The position numbers and the translations under genes were made by a program. Under the pieces are notes generated by a model. The model was not told where the DNA came from. It did no database searches and saw nothing but the letters and a program-made list of their open reading frames with translations. From Pseudarthrobacter raffinosi (GTDB lineage: Bacteria; Actinomycetota; Actinomycetes; Actinomycetales; Micrococcaceae), in NCBI RefSeq assembly GCF_023913735.1, contig NZ_JAMXBH010000013.1, positions 62,001-126,000 of the forward strand: a DNA stretch of 64,000 nt, written 5' to 3'. Each line of letters opens with the position of its first letter. Within the stretch, counting starts at the first letter, position 1. Positions 16,124 to 24,786 of this stretch are shown one piece after another.

Positions 16124-17578
16124 TCAGGCGCGCGGGATCGACTTGGTGAGCTGGTAGCGGGAGACTAGATCCATTCCTCCGCCGAGCGAGCTGTGCTTAT
16201 AGAAGCTGCGGACCAAGTCGACGTTCGGAGCCCCGTGCTTGCCGTTGATGAGGACCTCGCCGGTACCGAGGCGCCTGGCGAATTCGGTGGCGTGCTCTAT
16301 GTCGCGGCTGAAGACGCTGCCGCTCAGCCCGAAGTTGGTCGCATCGTGTAGTGCGGCGGCCTCGTCCTCGGTGTCGTAAACGGCCACGCACAGCACTGGT
16401 CCGAAGATCTCCTCGGTGAAAATGCGCATCGAGGGGTCAGTATCGGTGAATATTGTGGGCTCGATGTAGTAGCCGGAGTCGAAACCTTTGGGTCGGCCGC
16501 CACCCAGCACGAGTCGGGCACCCTCCTGGACACCGAGCTTGATGTACTCCTCGACTCGGTCCCGCTGGGCTGCCGTCGCGAGCGGACCGAGCAGGTTGTC
16601 CGGATCCGAGGTGTCGCCGTAGGACAGGCTGGAGAGCTTTTCGACCATAGCGTCGAGCACCTCCTGATGCCTCGAACGAGGCACGATCACCCGTGTGATC
16701 GCGTGGCACACCTGACCGGAGAACGGCAGGCATCGCCACGGGATCGAGTCGGTGAAGACCTCGATGTCCGCGTCCTCGAGAAGGACTGCGGCGGACTTGC
16801 CGCCGAGTTCGGCTGTGAGGGGTTTGAGGTTCTCGGCACACGAGATGGCGATCGCCCGGCCAGCCGCGGTAGAGCCGGTGAAGGAAACCTTGTCGATACC
16901 AGGGTGGGCGACGAGGTTGGCCCCCGTCTCGGCGGCTCCGGTGACGATGTTGATCACGCCGGGGGGGACCTTTGCTTCCCGGATCGCTTCGGCGAGCAGA
17001 TAAATATCCAGAGAGGTTTCTGGGGATGGCTTGACCACGACGGTGCAGCCGGCGGCCAGGGAGGCGGCGATCTTCATCGACAGCAACGCCTGCGGGGAGT
17101 TCCACGGAACGATGGCCGCGACGACTCCGAGAGGTTCCTTGCGTACGACGGTGCCGTGCTCGCCACCGGGAAGCACTTCCTCGGCGAGGATCGCCGCGGC
17201 GTTCTTGGCTCCATTGCGATAGATCGCTTCCGTGATGCGCTTGTTCTGGTTGACCCACCACTGAGGTGCACCGTTTTGCCGGGAGACCAAAGCGGCGATG
17301 TCGTCGCCCCTTGCGGCGAAAGCGTCGGCGAGTCTGCTGAGGACCTCGGCGCGCTCGGCGCCTGTGGTCTGACTCCACGTGCTGAACGCCGTTCGGGCCC
17401 CCCGCACGGCACGGTCGATGTCCTCGGCGTTGCTGATCGGGACTGTTCCCAGCACTTCTTCGGTCGCTGGATTTATGGCGGTGAAGCGGTCCTTGGAGGC
17501 TGCTTCGACGAATTCACCGTCGATGAAGAGATCATCGTGATTGATCGGGGTGTTCACTGGCGTACTACGCCCTTTCAT
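16124..17578 (-). CDS. NAD(P)-dependent aldehyde dehydrogenase
   Basis: 484 residues with the full superfamily layout: opening DDLFIDGEFVEA, NAD-binding PWNSPQALLSMKIAASLAAG and FTGSTAAGRAIA, catalytic Glu in TAELGGKSAAVL, and catalytic Cys in FSGQVCHAITRV. Close to the betaine/aromatic-aldehyde group, so it probably oxidises an aldehyde produced in the pathway. The ATG lacks an obvious ribosome site; a GTG seven codons in follows GAAAGGG but at long spacing. Between the cyclase-family and amidohydrolase genes, same strand. Confidence 0.95.
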   Translation of the reverse strand: MKGRSTPVNTPINHDDLFIDGEFVEAASKDRFTAINPATEEVLGTVPISNAEDIDRAVRGARTAFSTWSQTTGAERAEVLSRLADAFAARGDDIAALVSRQNGAPQWWVNQNKRITEAIYRNGAKNAAAILAEEVLPGGEHGTVVRKEPLGVVAAIVPWNSPQALLSMKIAASLAAGCTVVVKPSPETSLDIYLLAEAIREAKVPPGVINIVTGAAETGANLVAHPGIDKVSFTGSTAAGRAIAISCAENLKPLTAELGGKSAAVLLEDADIEVFTDSIPWRCLPFSGQVCHAITRVIVPRSRHQEVLDAMVEKLSSLSYGDTSDPDNLLGPLATAAQRDRVEEYIKLGVQEGARLVLGGGRPKGFDSGYYIEPTIFTDTDPSMRIFTEEIFGPVLCVAVYDTEDEAAALHDATNFGLSGSVFSRDIEHATEFARRLGTGEVLINGKHGAPNVDLVRSFYKHSSLGGGMDLVSRYQLTKSIPRA

Positions 17579-17614
17579 GTTCGGTATGAGGCAATCGCTT
17601 ATTCGGTTGGGGGA

Positions 17615-18502
17615 TCAGAAAATCGCCATTGGGTTGATCGGGAGACCGGTCGCACCCTCGAGGCGTTGAGGCGCCAGGACCAGCATGAAGCTGTTCCGGC
17701 CTTCCTCACGGCACACGCGTACGAGTTCGGTCGGGTCGGCGCTGTCGACCAGCGGCATTCCCATTCGGACGATGCCGACGTGGTGCAGTGGCGAGCGGAT
17801 GCCGGGGTTGTGGGACGGACGGACGTCGCGGATGTCGCCTAGATAGACGGAGACATCGTGGCGATGCATCCAGGCCACCGCGTCCAAGGTCATACCCGGA
17901 AACGTACCGCCGGTATCCTTGGACAGGTCCCATCCACCGTGCACCACGAGGGCATCGCCCGGCAGAAATTCGGTGCCGGTGCGCGCCAGCGCGCCATCGA
18001 GATCGGCACCCGTCACGCCGTAGTCCACCGGGAGCGGCCCGTCTTCGGCCAGATCGATCAGGACGCCGCGAGTCAGCACGCCTCCGGCGAAGATCGAGGA
18101 TGAACCCCGGGATATCCCTGCCGCGTTTCCGCGTTCGCTGAGAGGGACCCCGGGATAGACCATCCCGTCCACGACCGTGTGGGTGAGCGCATCGATGTGG
18201 GTCAACTGCGGGTGATGTGTAGTTATCACCAGCAACTCGGCCATCGCCATGGACGGCGAGCCGGTGAACATCATGGCCTGTTGCACAGCCGCCGATCCGC
18301 CGAAGATCGGGGTGGGGCCCGCGATAAGGGGGGTGGGCTTTATCGCGTGTGCGAGTGAGACCGTCCTGCCACTACGTGCTTCCGTGACGGCGCGGGCACG
18401 AACCTCGTCGGTGATGAGGTTCAACGTACCCCGGTCATCGTCCGGTCCCCAGCGCCCATAATTCCCGGGGAGCGCGTTGCCTTCCGGCGTTGCCATGCTC
18501 AT
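17615..18502 (-). CDS. Cyclase-family (PF04199) metal-dependent hydrolase
   Basis: About 295 residues. The family motif HxGTHxDxxxH appears as QLTHIDALTHTV, and later VVHGGWDLS and DAVAWMHRHDVSVYLGD match kynurenine formamidase-like and isatin hydrolase-like proteins, manganese or zinc enzymes that open amide or lactone bonds. The ATG at 18502 overlaps the SnoaL-like stop (ATGA), but GGAGGG sits better for the ATG at 18496. Its presence hints at an amide- or lactam-bearing intermediate in the pathway. Confidence 0.88.
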   Translation of the reverse strand: MSMATPEGNALPGNYGRWGPDDDRGTLNLITDEVRARAVTEARSGRTVSLAHAIKPTPLIAGPTPIFGGSAAVQQAMMFTGSPSMAMAELLVITTHHPQLTHIDALTHTVVDGMVYPGVPLSERGNAAGISRGSSSIFAGGVLTRGVLIDLAEDGPLPVDYGVTGADLDGALARTGTEFLPGDALVVHGGWDLSKDTGGTFPGMTLDAVAWMHRHDVSVYLGDIRDVRPSHNPGIRSPLHHVGIVRMGMPLVDSADPTELVRVCREEGRNSFMLVLAPQRLEGATGLPINPMAIF

Positions 18503-19080
18503 CCCTCCAGCCACGCGGCGGCGTCGTCGTAGAGCGCTGTCAGCTCTTCCGGACGATCGATGCCGTAGAGATCCTGGCTGACCTCGATTCCCTCGAGCAC
18601 CCGGGTGTAGGCCAGGAATCGATAGGAGTGACGCAGTCCCGAGAGCGAATCGGGGTCGATGCCGAGGCTGGTGCCCGACACGGCGGGATCGAGCGTATCA
18701 CCTTCGTTGACGGCATGCAGCGAACTGATTTTCCAGGTACCGCCGCGATTCTCGACCCGGTAGAGCAGCCGCATGAAGGAGACGAGGACCGCTTCGGTGC
18801 CGTTCACCGGTATCCATCGGGTCGTCGTGGACGGCAGCTCGACGAAACCACGCCGCCCGCTCACCCGGATCACGGGCGGACCCACCCGATTGAGGATTGG
18901 GCCGCTGTCGGCTGACCGGGTCGCGGCGCCCGCCACGAATGCGGCGGCGCTGCCCTGCGACCAGCTCGTCTCAACTGTGGCGTCCTCGTGGAAGCAAGCC
19001 ATGAGTTCGTCCGACAGCATTCGCACTCGGCTCTGGCGCTCCCGGAGCACCACCTCGCTGATCTCTGTCACGCTATCCAT
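18499..19080 (-). CDS. SnoaL-like (NTF2-fold) protein
   Basis: About 193 residues from the ATG at 19080, which follows TAGGAGAAAA; upstream in-frame sequence lacks a ribosome site. The N-terminal helix with LSDELMACFHEDATVETSW and the later strand RLLYRVENRGGTWKISSLHAV match the SnoaL_4/nuclear-transport-factor-2 fold. Members include small isomerases, dehydratases and cyclases, or ring-hydroxylating dioxygenase beta-like proteins. It overlaps the cyclase gene by ATGA. Exact activity unknown. Confidence 0.8.
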   Translation of the reverse strand: MDSVTEISEVVLRERQSRVRMLSDELMACFHEDATVETSWSQGSAAAFVAGAATRSADSGPILNRVGPPVIRVSGRRGFVELPSTTTRWIPVNGTEAVLVSFMRLLYRVENRGGTWKISSLHAVNEGDTLDPAVSGTSLGIDPDSLSGLRHSYRFLAYTRVLEGIEVSQDLYGIDRPEELTALYDDAAAWLEG

Positions 19081-19233
19081 TTTTCTCCTAGTCTCATTTA
19101 GCCGTCTCACTAGCCGCTCAACCTTGGCCACCAGTTCCTCGAGACGGGCCCCATTAGGCAGGGTCGGGCAACCTTTTGAACTCGTCACGATCGGGGCAGC
19201 AGATCTTGACACTCTCGGACCCCGGACTCCTCG

Positions 19234-20532
19234 TCAGAGAAGCCTCGTGATGTTCTCCTCCAGGCTGAATCCCAACAATGCCTTGCCGTAGATTTCCCTC
19301 GATGCCGGCGGGACAAGCGTCCCGTGCCGGCCCGCAATATTGGAATCACGCCACATACGCTGCATCGGGCTGGATTCGGCAAAACTTCCGGCCCCGTGAG
19401 CTGTGAGCAGAGTGTCGATCGCCTCTTTCACGCAGGTAGCTGCGCGGGCCGCATCCGCCCGGATGCGAGCACGTGCCACATAACTCGGATATTCATCCCT
19501 CTTAGCGGCCTCATCGATATCCGCGGCGGCCCTATAAACATGGAAGTGCGCTGCATCGATCAGCATCGCCGCATCGGCGATTTGCAATTGAAACCCTACA
19601 GACTCGCGCTGCTGGGTATATATCGTGTTGGGAATCGTGCGCTTTTCCGCCTGGTCAACGGCAAGTCTCAACGCCGCCCGTCCCAGCCCGAGCTGAGCAC
19701 CCGTGAGCACAAGCGTGAAGGCAGCCTGAAACGCCGAACGGTAAAGGGGCTCATCAGTATATTCCGTGGGGTAATCCCCGCTGAGAGCGCGGGCCACTGA
19801 AAGGATCCGATGGTCTGGAATGAATGCATCCTCCACCACGATCGCATTGCTTCCCGAACCGCGCATGCCTACGACATGCCACGTATCTTCAACGATGTAA
19901 TCCGGACGGGGGATGAGACCGAGCCCAAAATCAATGGTCTCTCCGCTCTCATCCACCAGGGGGAATCCGACCATCACCCAATCTGAATGCAGCGTTCCGG
20001 AGCCGTAGTACCACGTTCCGTTGACCCGGAAGCCACCATCGACACGACGCGATTCCCCGCGGGGGGAGAAAACGCCGGCTACTCGAGCATCCGGATTGGC
20101 TCCGAAGACCTCGTCCTGGGTCTGCTTCGGCAGCATCCCGACGCCGATTCCCACCGTATTGATAAGTGTGACGACCCAGGCCGTCGACCCGCAGCTCTCA
20201 GCCAGAGTAGCGGCCACGTCGATGATCGTCCGGATATCGGCCTCATGCCCTCCGTAACGTTTGGGGACCCCAAGCTTGAAGAGACCGGCGTCAGCCAGCG
20301 CCTCGATCACATGCTCCGGAACTCGCCGTGTTTCGTCGATTTCCCGCGCGCTTTCGCGCAACATGTCCTTGAAAGACGCTGCGGTCGCAATGAGATCGTT
20401 GCGCTTTTCGTCCACCTCATAGGTAACCGTGTAATTGCGTTCGCCATAGTCGACGGATCCAACGGCTACCGACGGGTCCACCCCTCCGTCTACGACCATC
20501 GACTGGTAGACCGAACTAAGTGAGTCAGCCAT
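19234..20532 (-). CDS. Flavin-dependent monooxygenase of the acyl-CoA dehydrogenase fold (HsaA/HpaH type)
   Basis: About 432 residues from the ATG at 20532, which follows GGAGAAAAGGA. The N-terminal helical domain (ALADAGLFKLGVPKRYGG), the beta domain (VNGTWYYGSGTLHSDW, then WHVVGMRGSGSNAI) and the C-terminal bundle (HGAGSFAESSPMQRMWRDSN) match the two-component oxygenases HsaA, HpaH (C2) and DszC rather than true acyl-CoA dehydrogenases. These use reduced flavin from a separate reductase to hydroxylate phenols or cleave heteroatom bonds. The only reductase of that type in the window is at 34708-35862. Confidence 0.85.
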   Translation of the reverse strand: MADSLSSVYQSMVVDGGVDPSVAVGSVDYGERNYTVTYEVDEKRNDLIATAASFKDMLRESAREIDETRRVPEHVIEALADAGLFKLGVPKRYGGHEADIRTIIDVAATLAESCGSTAWVVTLINTVGIGVGMLPKQTQDEVFGANPDARVAGVFSPRGESRRVDGGFRVNGTWYYGSGTLHSDWVMVGFPLVDESGETIDFGLGLIPRPDYIVEDTWHVVGMRGSGSNAIVVEDAFIPDHRILSVARALSGDYPTEYTDEPLYRSAFQAAFTLVLTGAQLGLGRAALRLAVDQAEKRTIPNTIYTQQRESVGFQLQIADAAMLIDAAHFHVYRAAADIDEAAKRDEYPSYVARARIRADAARAATCVKEAIDTLLTAHGAGSFAESSPMQRMWRDSNIAGRHGTLVPPASREIYGKALLGFSLEENITRLL

Positions 20533-20606
20533 TCCTTTTCTCCAGATTCTGTTGATTCGAAATAAGATATTTATGTGCGGTACAGGTAGGCCGTGTATCT
20601 GGCCGT

Positions 20607-21797
20607 TTACGCCGTGTTGTGGGCAGTCCACTCACTGCCGGCAGGCGATCGATTCAGATCCCGCCCATCCCTCGTCGGCGACAGCGGGGAAGCCGACGAC
20701 GGATCGACGATCTCAGGATGGCCGGATTCAGGGTCGTAGAGATGGCACGCTACCTGGTTGGTGCCGGTCTCGATCAGCCGCGGACGGGTGTCGTGACAGA
20801 CGTCCGCGACGTGGGCACAGCGGGAGGCGAAGGGACATCCGGACGGTGCCGCAGTCGTCCCGACGACCCCTGTGACGGCGGCCGTGCTGGCCCCCAATTC
20901 ATTCTGGCGCTGTTTGCGGCGTTCCGCCTGACGACCGGGATCGGGCACCGGGGAGGCTCCGACAAGGACGCGGGTGTAGGGATGAAGCGGCTTGTCAGCA
21001 ACGTCCAAGGTTCTCCCGGTCTCCATGATCTGGCCCCGGTAAAGCACAACAATGCGATCGCTAATGTAGCGGACGACGTCCAGATCATGGGAAATGAACA
21101 GGTAACTGACGCCATTGCGGTCATGCACCTCGCGCAGCAGATTGAGCGTCTGAGACTGAGTGGAAAGGTCCAGGGCGCTGGTCGGTTCATCACAGACGAT
21201 CAACTGGGGAGAGAGGACCATGGAGCGAGCGATCGCGACACGCTGGCGTTGTCCACCGGAAAGCTCTCGGGGCAGCTTCGCCGCGGTCTGGGGGGCCAGG
21301 CCCACCAAACCCAGCATCCGGATCGCCTCGCCCTCAGCCTGTTTTCTGCCCATGCCCTTGTGCAGCCGTAGAGGCTCGGCGACGCTGCGCCCGATCGTCC
21401 ACCGGGGATTGAGAGAGCTGAGCGGGTCTTGGAAGACGACCTGGATCTTGCTCGCCAGCGGACGACGGCGACGGCCTCTCAGCCGGGTGATGTCCTGGCC
21501 ATCGAATGTGACCTGGCCGGCGGTGGCGTCGGTCAATCCAAGTACCGCCCGCCCGATGGTCGACTTGCCTGAGCCTGATTCACCCACGAGGCCAACGACC
21601 TCGCCCGCACCGATGCGGAACGAGACCTTGTCCACCGCACGAACCCGGGCGCGTCCTGACCGGAACTCGACTTCGAGATCACTCACCGTGAGCAGATCGG
21701 GGGATTCCACCCCTACGCTCCGGCCTGCCGGGCCCTCCTTATTAGCAGAATCTCTGCCCGGCCCGTCAGGACCTGGGCTCAGAGGCTTGGTGTTCAT
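20607..21797 (-). CDS. Dipeptide/oligopeptide ABC transporter ATP-binding protein (DppF/OppF-like)
   Basis: About 396 residues from the ATG at 21797, overlapping the upstream stop by ATGA. Walker A GESGSGKST, signature LSGGQRQR and Walker B LIVCDEPTSALD are clear. The C-terminal oligopeptide-transporter extension carries a Cys-rich pattern (GCPFASRCAHVADVCHD), a hallmark of OppD/OppF ATPases that can bind an iron-sulfur cluster. It pairs with the ATPase half of the neighbouring fused protein. Confidence 0.93.
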   Translation of the reverse strand: MNTKPLSPGPDGPGRDSANKEGPAGRSVGVESPDLLTVSDLEVEFRSGRARVRAVDKVSFRIGAGEVVGLVGESGSGKSTIGRAVLGLTDATAGQVTFDGQDITRLRGRRRRPLASKIQVVFQDPLSSLNPRWTIGRSVAEPLRLHKGMGRKQAEGEAIRMLGLVGLAPQTAAKLPRELSGGQRQRVAIARSMVLSPQLIVCDEPTSALDLSTQSQTLNLLREVHDRNGVSYLFISHDLDVVRYISDRIVVLYRGQIMETGRTLDVADKPLHPYTRVLVGASPVPDPGRQAERRKQRQNELGASTAAVTGVVGTTAAPSGCPFASRCAHVADVCHDTRPRLIETGTNQVACHLYDPESGHPEIVDPSSASPLSPTRDGRDLNRSPAGSEWTAHNTA

Positions 21798-23764
21798 ATT
21801 CGCTCCGTGACATGTTCTTCGTCGGCGAACAGGCAACGACTGAGATGCCCGGGCGCTGGCGTGGCCAGTTCGATGGTCTGGGTCGTGCACGCGGACACGA
21901 CACGGGGACAACGGGACGCGAAGTGGCAGCCGCCCGGCCATTGGCCCGGGGAGGGGACCACTCCCGGAATAGTGGGCAGCTCCTGGTCACGATCGACATC
22001 GTGCGGGGTCGCGGCGAGCAAGAGCTTGGTGTATGGGTGGCTGGGTGCGGCGAAGAGCTCGGCAACCGGTGCCTGCTCAATCACTTGACCCGCGTACATC
22101 ACCACTGCACGACTGCAGAAGTCGGCCACCACACCGAAGTCGTGGGTTACCAGCAGAACAGCCATCCCCGTTTCCGCCTGCAGACCGCGCAGGAGATCCA
22201 GAATCTCGGCCTGGACGGTGACGTCCAGAGCCGTGGTCGGCTCATCGGCGATCAGCAGCCTGGGAGATCCGGTGAGAGCCAATGCGATCGCGACGCGTTG
22301 CGCGGTCCCCCCTGAGAGCTGGTGGGGAAAACGCTTCAACATTGACTCCGGGTGCGGGATCCCGACCCTGGCAAGCAGTTTGATCGCTTCCTCTCGCGCC
22401 TGGGACCGGGAGAGCTTATTGTGTCGGCGCAACGCCTCGATGAGCAGGCTCTGCACGCTGAAACAAGGATCCAGGGCCACCAGCGGCTCCTGCGCAATGT
22501 AGGCGATCTGCGAACCACGGATCGACGTCCATTGCCTCTCGGAGAGCCGGGCCACGTCGCGTCCTTCCAGGAACACTTGGCCCCCGCTGACTTGGGCTCC
22601 CTCCGACAGCATCCCCAGGACGGCTCGGGAGGTCACGCTCTTTCCACAGCCCGATTCCCCCACCAACGCGACCGACTCCCCTGGCCTGACCGCAAAGGAG
22701 ACCTCGTGCAACAACTCGACGTCCCCGGAGGGGCCCGATGCCGTCACCGTCAGCCCTTCCACAGCCAGTAGCGGCGCCGGCCCGGGCTCAGAACCAGCCA
22801 AGGGCTCCACCACGGGCGTCCGCGAGTTGCCCGGTGTGCCGGCCCGCCGCGGGGTCGACCGACGGCGGGGAATGCGCTTTACAGGTCGGTCTGTGAGGGC
22901 ATCACCGAGGAAGTTGAACGACAGGACAGTCAAGATGATCACAAGTCCGGGCGGGACCATCTGCCACGGTGCGACCACGAGGACCTGCGTGGCGTCAGTG
23001 ACCATACCACCCCACGTCGGAGCCGGCGGCGGTGGTCCCAGACCGAGGAAGGTCAATCCGGCTACCGCAAGACAGCCCAGCCCCAGGCCCAGCGTTGTCT
23101 GCACGACCACAGGGGTGAGAATGTTGGGCAGGATGTGCCGCAACGCGATCCGAGAGGACGATAACCCCTGTACCCGACCGGCGTCGATGAACAACTCCGA
23201 ACGAATCGCCTTGGTCGAAGCCCGTACCAGCCGGATGAACCCCGCCGAGATGATCACACCGAAGACGGACATCGCCATCGTCAGGTCGTTGCCGAACAGA
23301 CTTGCCGCCGCCAGCACGATGATGATCGCCGGCAAGGAGAACAGTCCGTCAGCGATGCGGGAGATCACCGTGTCCCAGGCCCCGGATGAGTATCCTGCGA
23401 TCAGCCCGAGAGGTAGCCCGATGAGCACCGCGACGGCCACAGCAGTGACGGTGGCGATCATCACCGCACCGGTACCGAAGATGACCCGGGACAGCATGTC
23501 GCGCCCCAGCCGGTCGGTACCTAGCCAATGCTCCCAGGAGGGACTCTGCAGACCCATTGGAAGGTTCTGCGTCAGCGGGTCCTGGGGTGCCAGCAGTGAG
23601 GGCGCCACGCTGGCGATCACCAACAGGGCGAGCCACACGAGTGCCACCACGGCCGTCGGCTGTCGCAATCGGCGCAGGAGATCCGACCCCCGACGGGGTG
23701 CGGACGCTTGTTCCGGCGTTACCGGGGCAGCATCCTTCATCTCTTCTTCGGTTGCCTGACTCAC
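21794..23764 (-). CDS. Fused dipeptide ABC transporter permease (DppC) and ATP-binding protein (DppD)
   Basis: About 656 residues from a GTG overlapping the upstream permease stop (GTGA). Residues up to about 300 form a DppC-like permease with several membrane segments and the LGTDRLGRDMLSRV hallmark. After a Pro/Arg-rich linker an ATPase domain follows, with Walker A GESGCGKSV, signature LSGGTAQR, Walker B LLIADEPTTALD and C-terminal CHFASRCPRV. Fusion of C and D subunits is known in actinobacterial peptide-type importers. One continuous frame, no sign of a sequencing join. Confidence 0.93.
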   Translation of the reverse strand: MSQATEEEMKDAAPVTPEQASAPRRGSDLLRRLRQPTAVVALVWLALLVIASVAPSLLAPQDPLTQNLPMGLQSPSWEHWLGTDRLGRDMLSRVIFGTGAVMIATVTAVAVAVLIGLPLGLIAGYSSGAWDTVISRIADGLFSLPAIIIVLAAASLFGNDLTMAMSVFGVIISAGFIRLVRASTKAIRSELFIDAGRVQGLSSSRIALRHILPNILTPVVVQTTLGLGLGCLAVAGLTFLGLGPPPPAPTWGGMVTDATQVLVVAPWQMVPPGLVIILTVLSFNFLGDALTDRPVKRIPRRRSTPRRAGTPGNSRTPVVEPLAGSEPGPAPLLAVEGLTVTASGPSGDVELLHEVSFAVRPGESVALVGESGCGKSVTSRAVLGMLSEGAQVSGGQVFLEGRDVARLSERQWTSIRGSQIAYIAQEPLVALDPCFSVQSLLIEALRRHNKLSRSQAREEAIKLLARVGIPHPESMLKRFPHQLSGGTAQRVAIALALTGSPRLLIADEPTTALDVTVQAEILDLLRGLQAETGMAVLLVTHDFGVVADFCSRAVVMYAGQVIEQAPVAELFAAPSHPYTKLLLAATPHDVDRDQELPTIPGVVPSPGQWPGGCHFASRCPRVVSACTTQTIELATPAPGHLSRCLFADEEHVTERI

Positions 23765-24702
23765 TGGTCCCTCACCTTCGGACTCAACCACAAATAGGAC
23801 AGATCCACGAGCAGATTCACGATCAGCACCATCGCCGTGGTGTAGATGACCATTCCCTGCAGCACCGGGAAGTCACTCGATGCAGTCGCCTGCACCGTCA
23901 GCGCCCCCAGCCCCGGAAGTGCGAAGACCCGCTCGACCAGGACCGCACCTCCCAGCAACGAGACGAACTGCCACCCGACAATGGTCACGACCGGGATCGA
24001 GGTATTCCGCAACGCGTGCTTGAAGATGATCGAGCGGCGCGGCAGCCCCGCTCCACGCAGCGTCTGCACGTACTCGCTCTGCAGCGCTCCCTGCATCGCA
24101 GCGCGCGCCTGGCGCGCGATCGCGGCGACGGACGCCGCCGCGATCGCCGTGATAGGCAGAATCATAAAGTACAGCCATTCACCCGGGGACTTGGCGAACG
24201 GGACGTACCCGACCGAGGGAAGCCACCCCAGCCCCACGGAGACCACCACCACCAGGGCTGACCCCAGCCAGAAGTTCGGCACCGCCACGCCGACACCGGT
24301 GACTATCCGGATCACCCGATCCAGCCAGCCGCCGAAGACAGCCGCGACCACGCCCAACACGGTCCCCACCGCGAAGCTGACCAAGACCGCAGTGATCGCC
24401 AACGACAACGTCACCGGGGCTCGTTTGTTCAAGATCGACAGGACCGACTCGCCCGACATCGTCGATTTTCCGAAGTCACCCGTCAGCAGCGACCCCATCC
24501 AGTTCAAGTACTGCGTCAGAACGGGGTCATTGAGTCCCATCTGCCCGCGCAGCGCCGCCACCCGCTCCGGCGTGGCCCCCTCACCGAGGATCGCCACCGC
24601 GGAATCACCGGGCACGAGTTGCAGCAACACAAACATGAACGTTGCCACGACCCACAACATCGGGATCGCCAACAGGACCCTGTTTATGATGATTCGACGC
24701 AT
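23761..24702 (-). CDS. Dipeptide ABC transporter permease (DppB-like)
   Basis: 313 residues. The N terminus RRIIINRVLLAIPMLWVV and the loop VPGDSAVAILGEGATPERVAALRGQMGLNDP are the standard opening of DppB/OppB permeases. Further membrane segments and the ATPase-docking loop (QTLRGAGLPRRSIIFKHALRNT) follow. It forms the channel with the permease half of the adjacent fused protein. Located 85 bases after the binding-protein gene. Confidence 0.93.
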   Translation of the reverse strand: MRRIIINRVLLAIPMLWVVATFMFVLLQLVPGDSAVAILGEGATPERVAALRGQMGLNDPVLTQYLNWMGSLLTGDFGKSTMSGESVLSILNKRAPVTLSLAITAVLVSFAVGTVLGVVAAVFGGWLDRVIRIVTGVGVAVPNFWLGSALVVVVSVGLGWLPSVGYVPFAKSPGEWLYFMILPITAIAAASVAAIARQARAAMQGALQSEYVQTLRGAGLPRRSIIFKHALRNTSIPVVTIVGWQFVSLLGGAVLVERVFALPGLGALTVQATASSDFPVLQGMVIYTTAMVLIVNLLVDLSYLWLSPKVRDQ

Positions 24703-24786
24703 TGCCCTACCCTCCTCCGATTGTCCATCGTTCTACTCCATCTTGACTTTGACGTCACCCGGGTCTCGGGCCGCAAGCTCATAGGT

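Noticed and set aside
16667..17842. Rightward 391-codon frame over the aldehyde dehydrogenase
   Set aside because: Antisense to a complete, motif-rich dehydrogenase; translation shows no family pattern.
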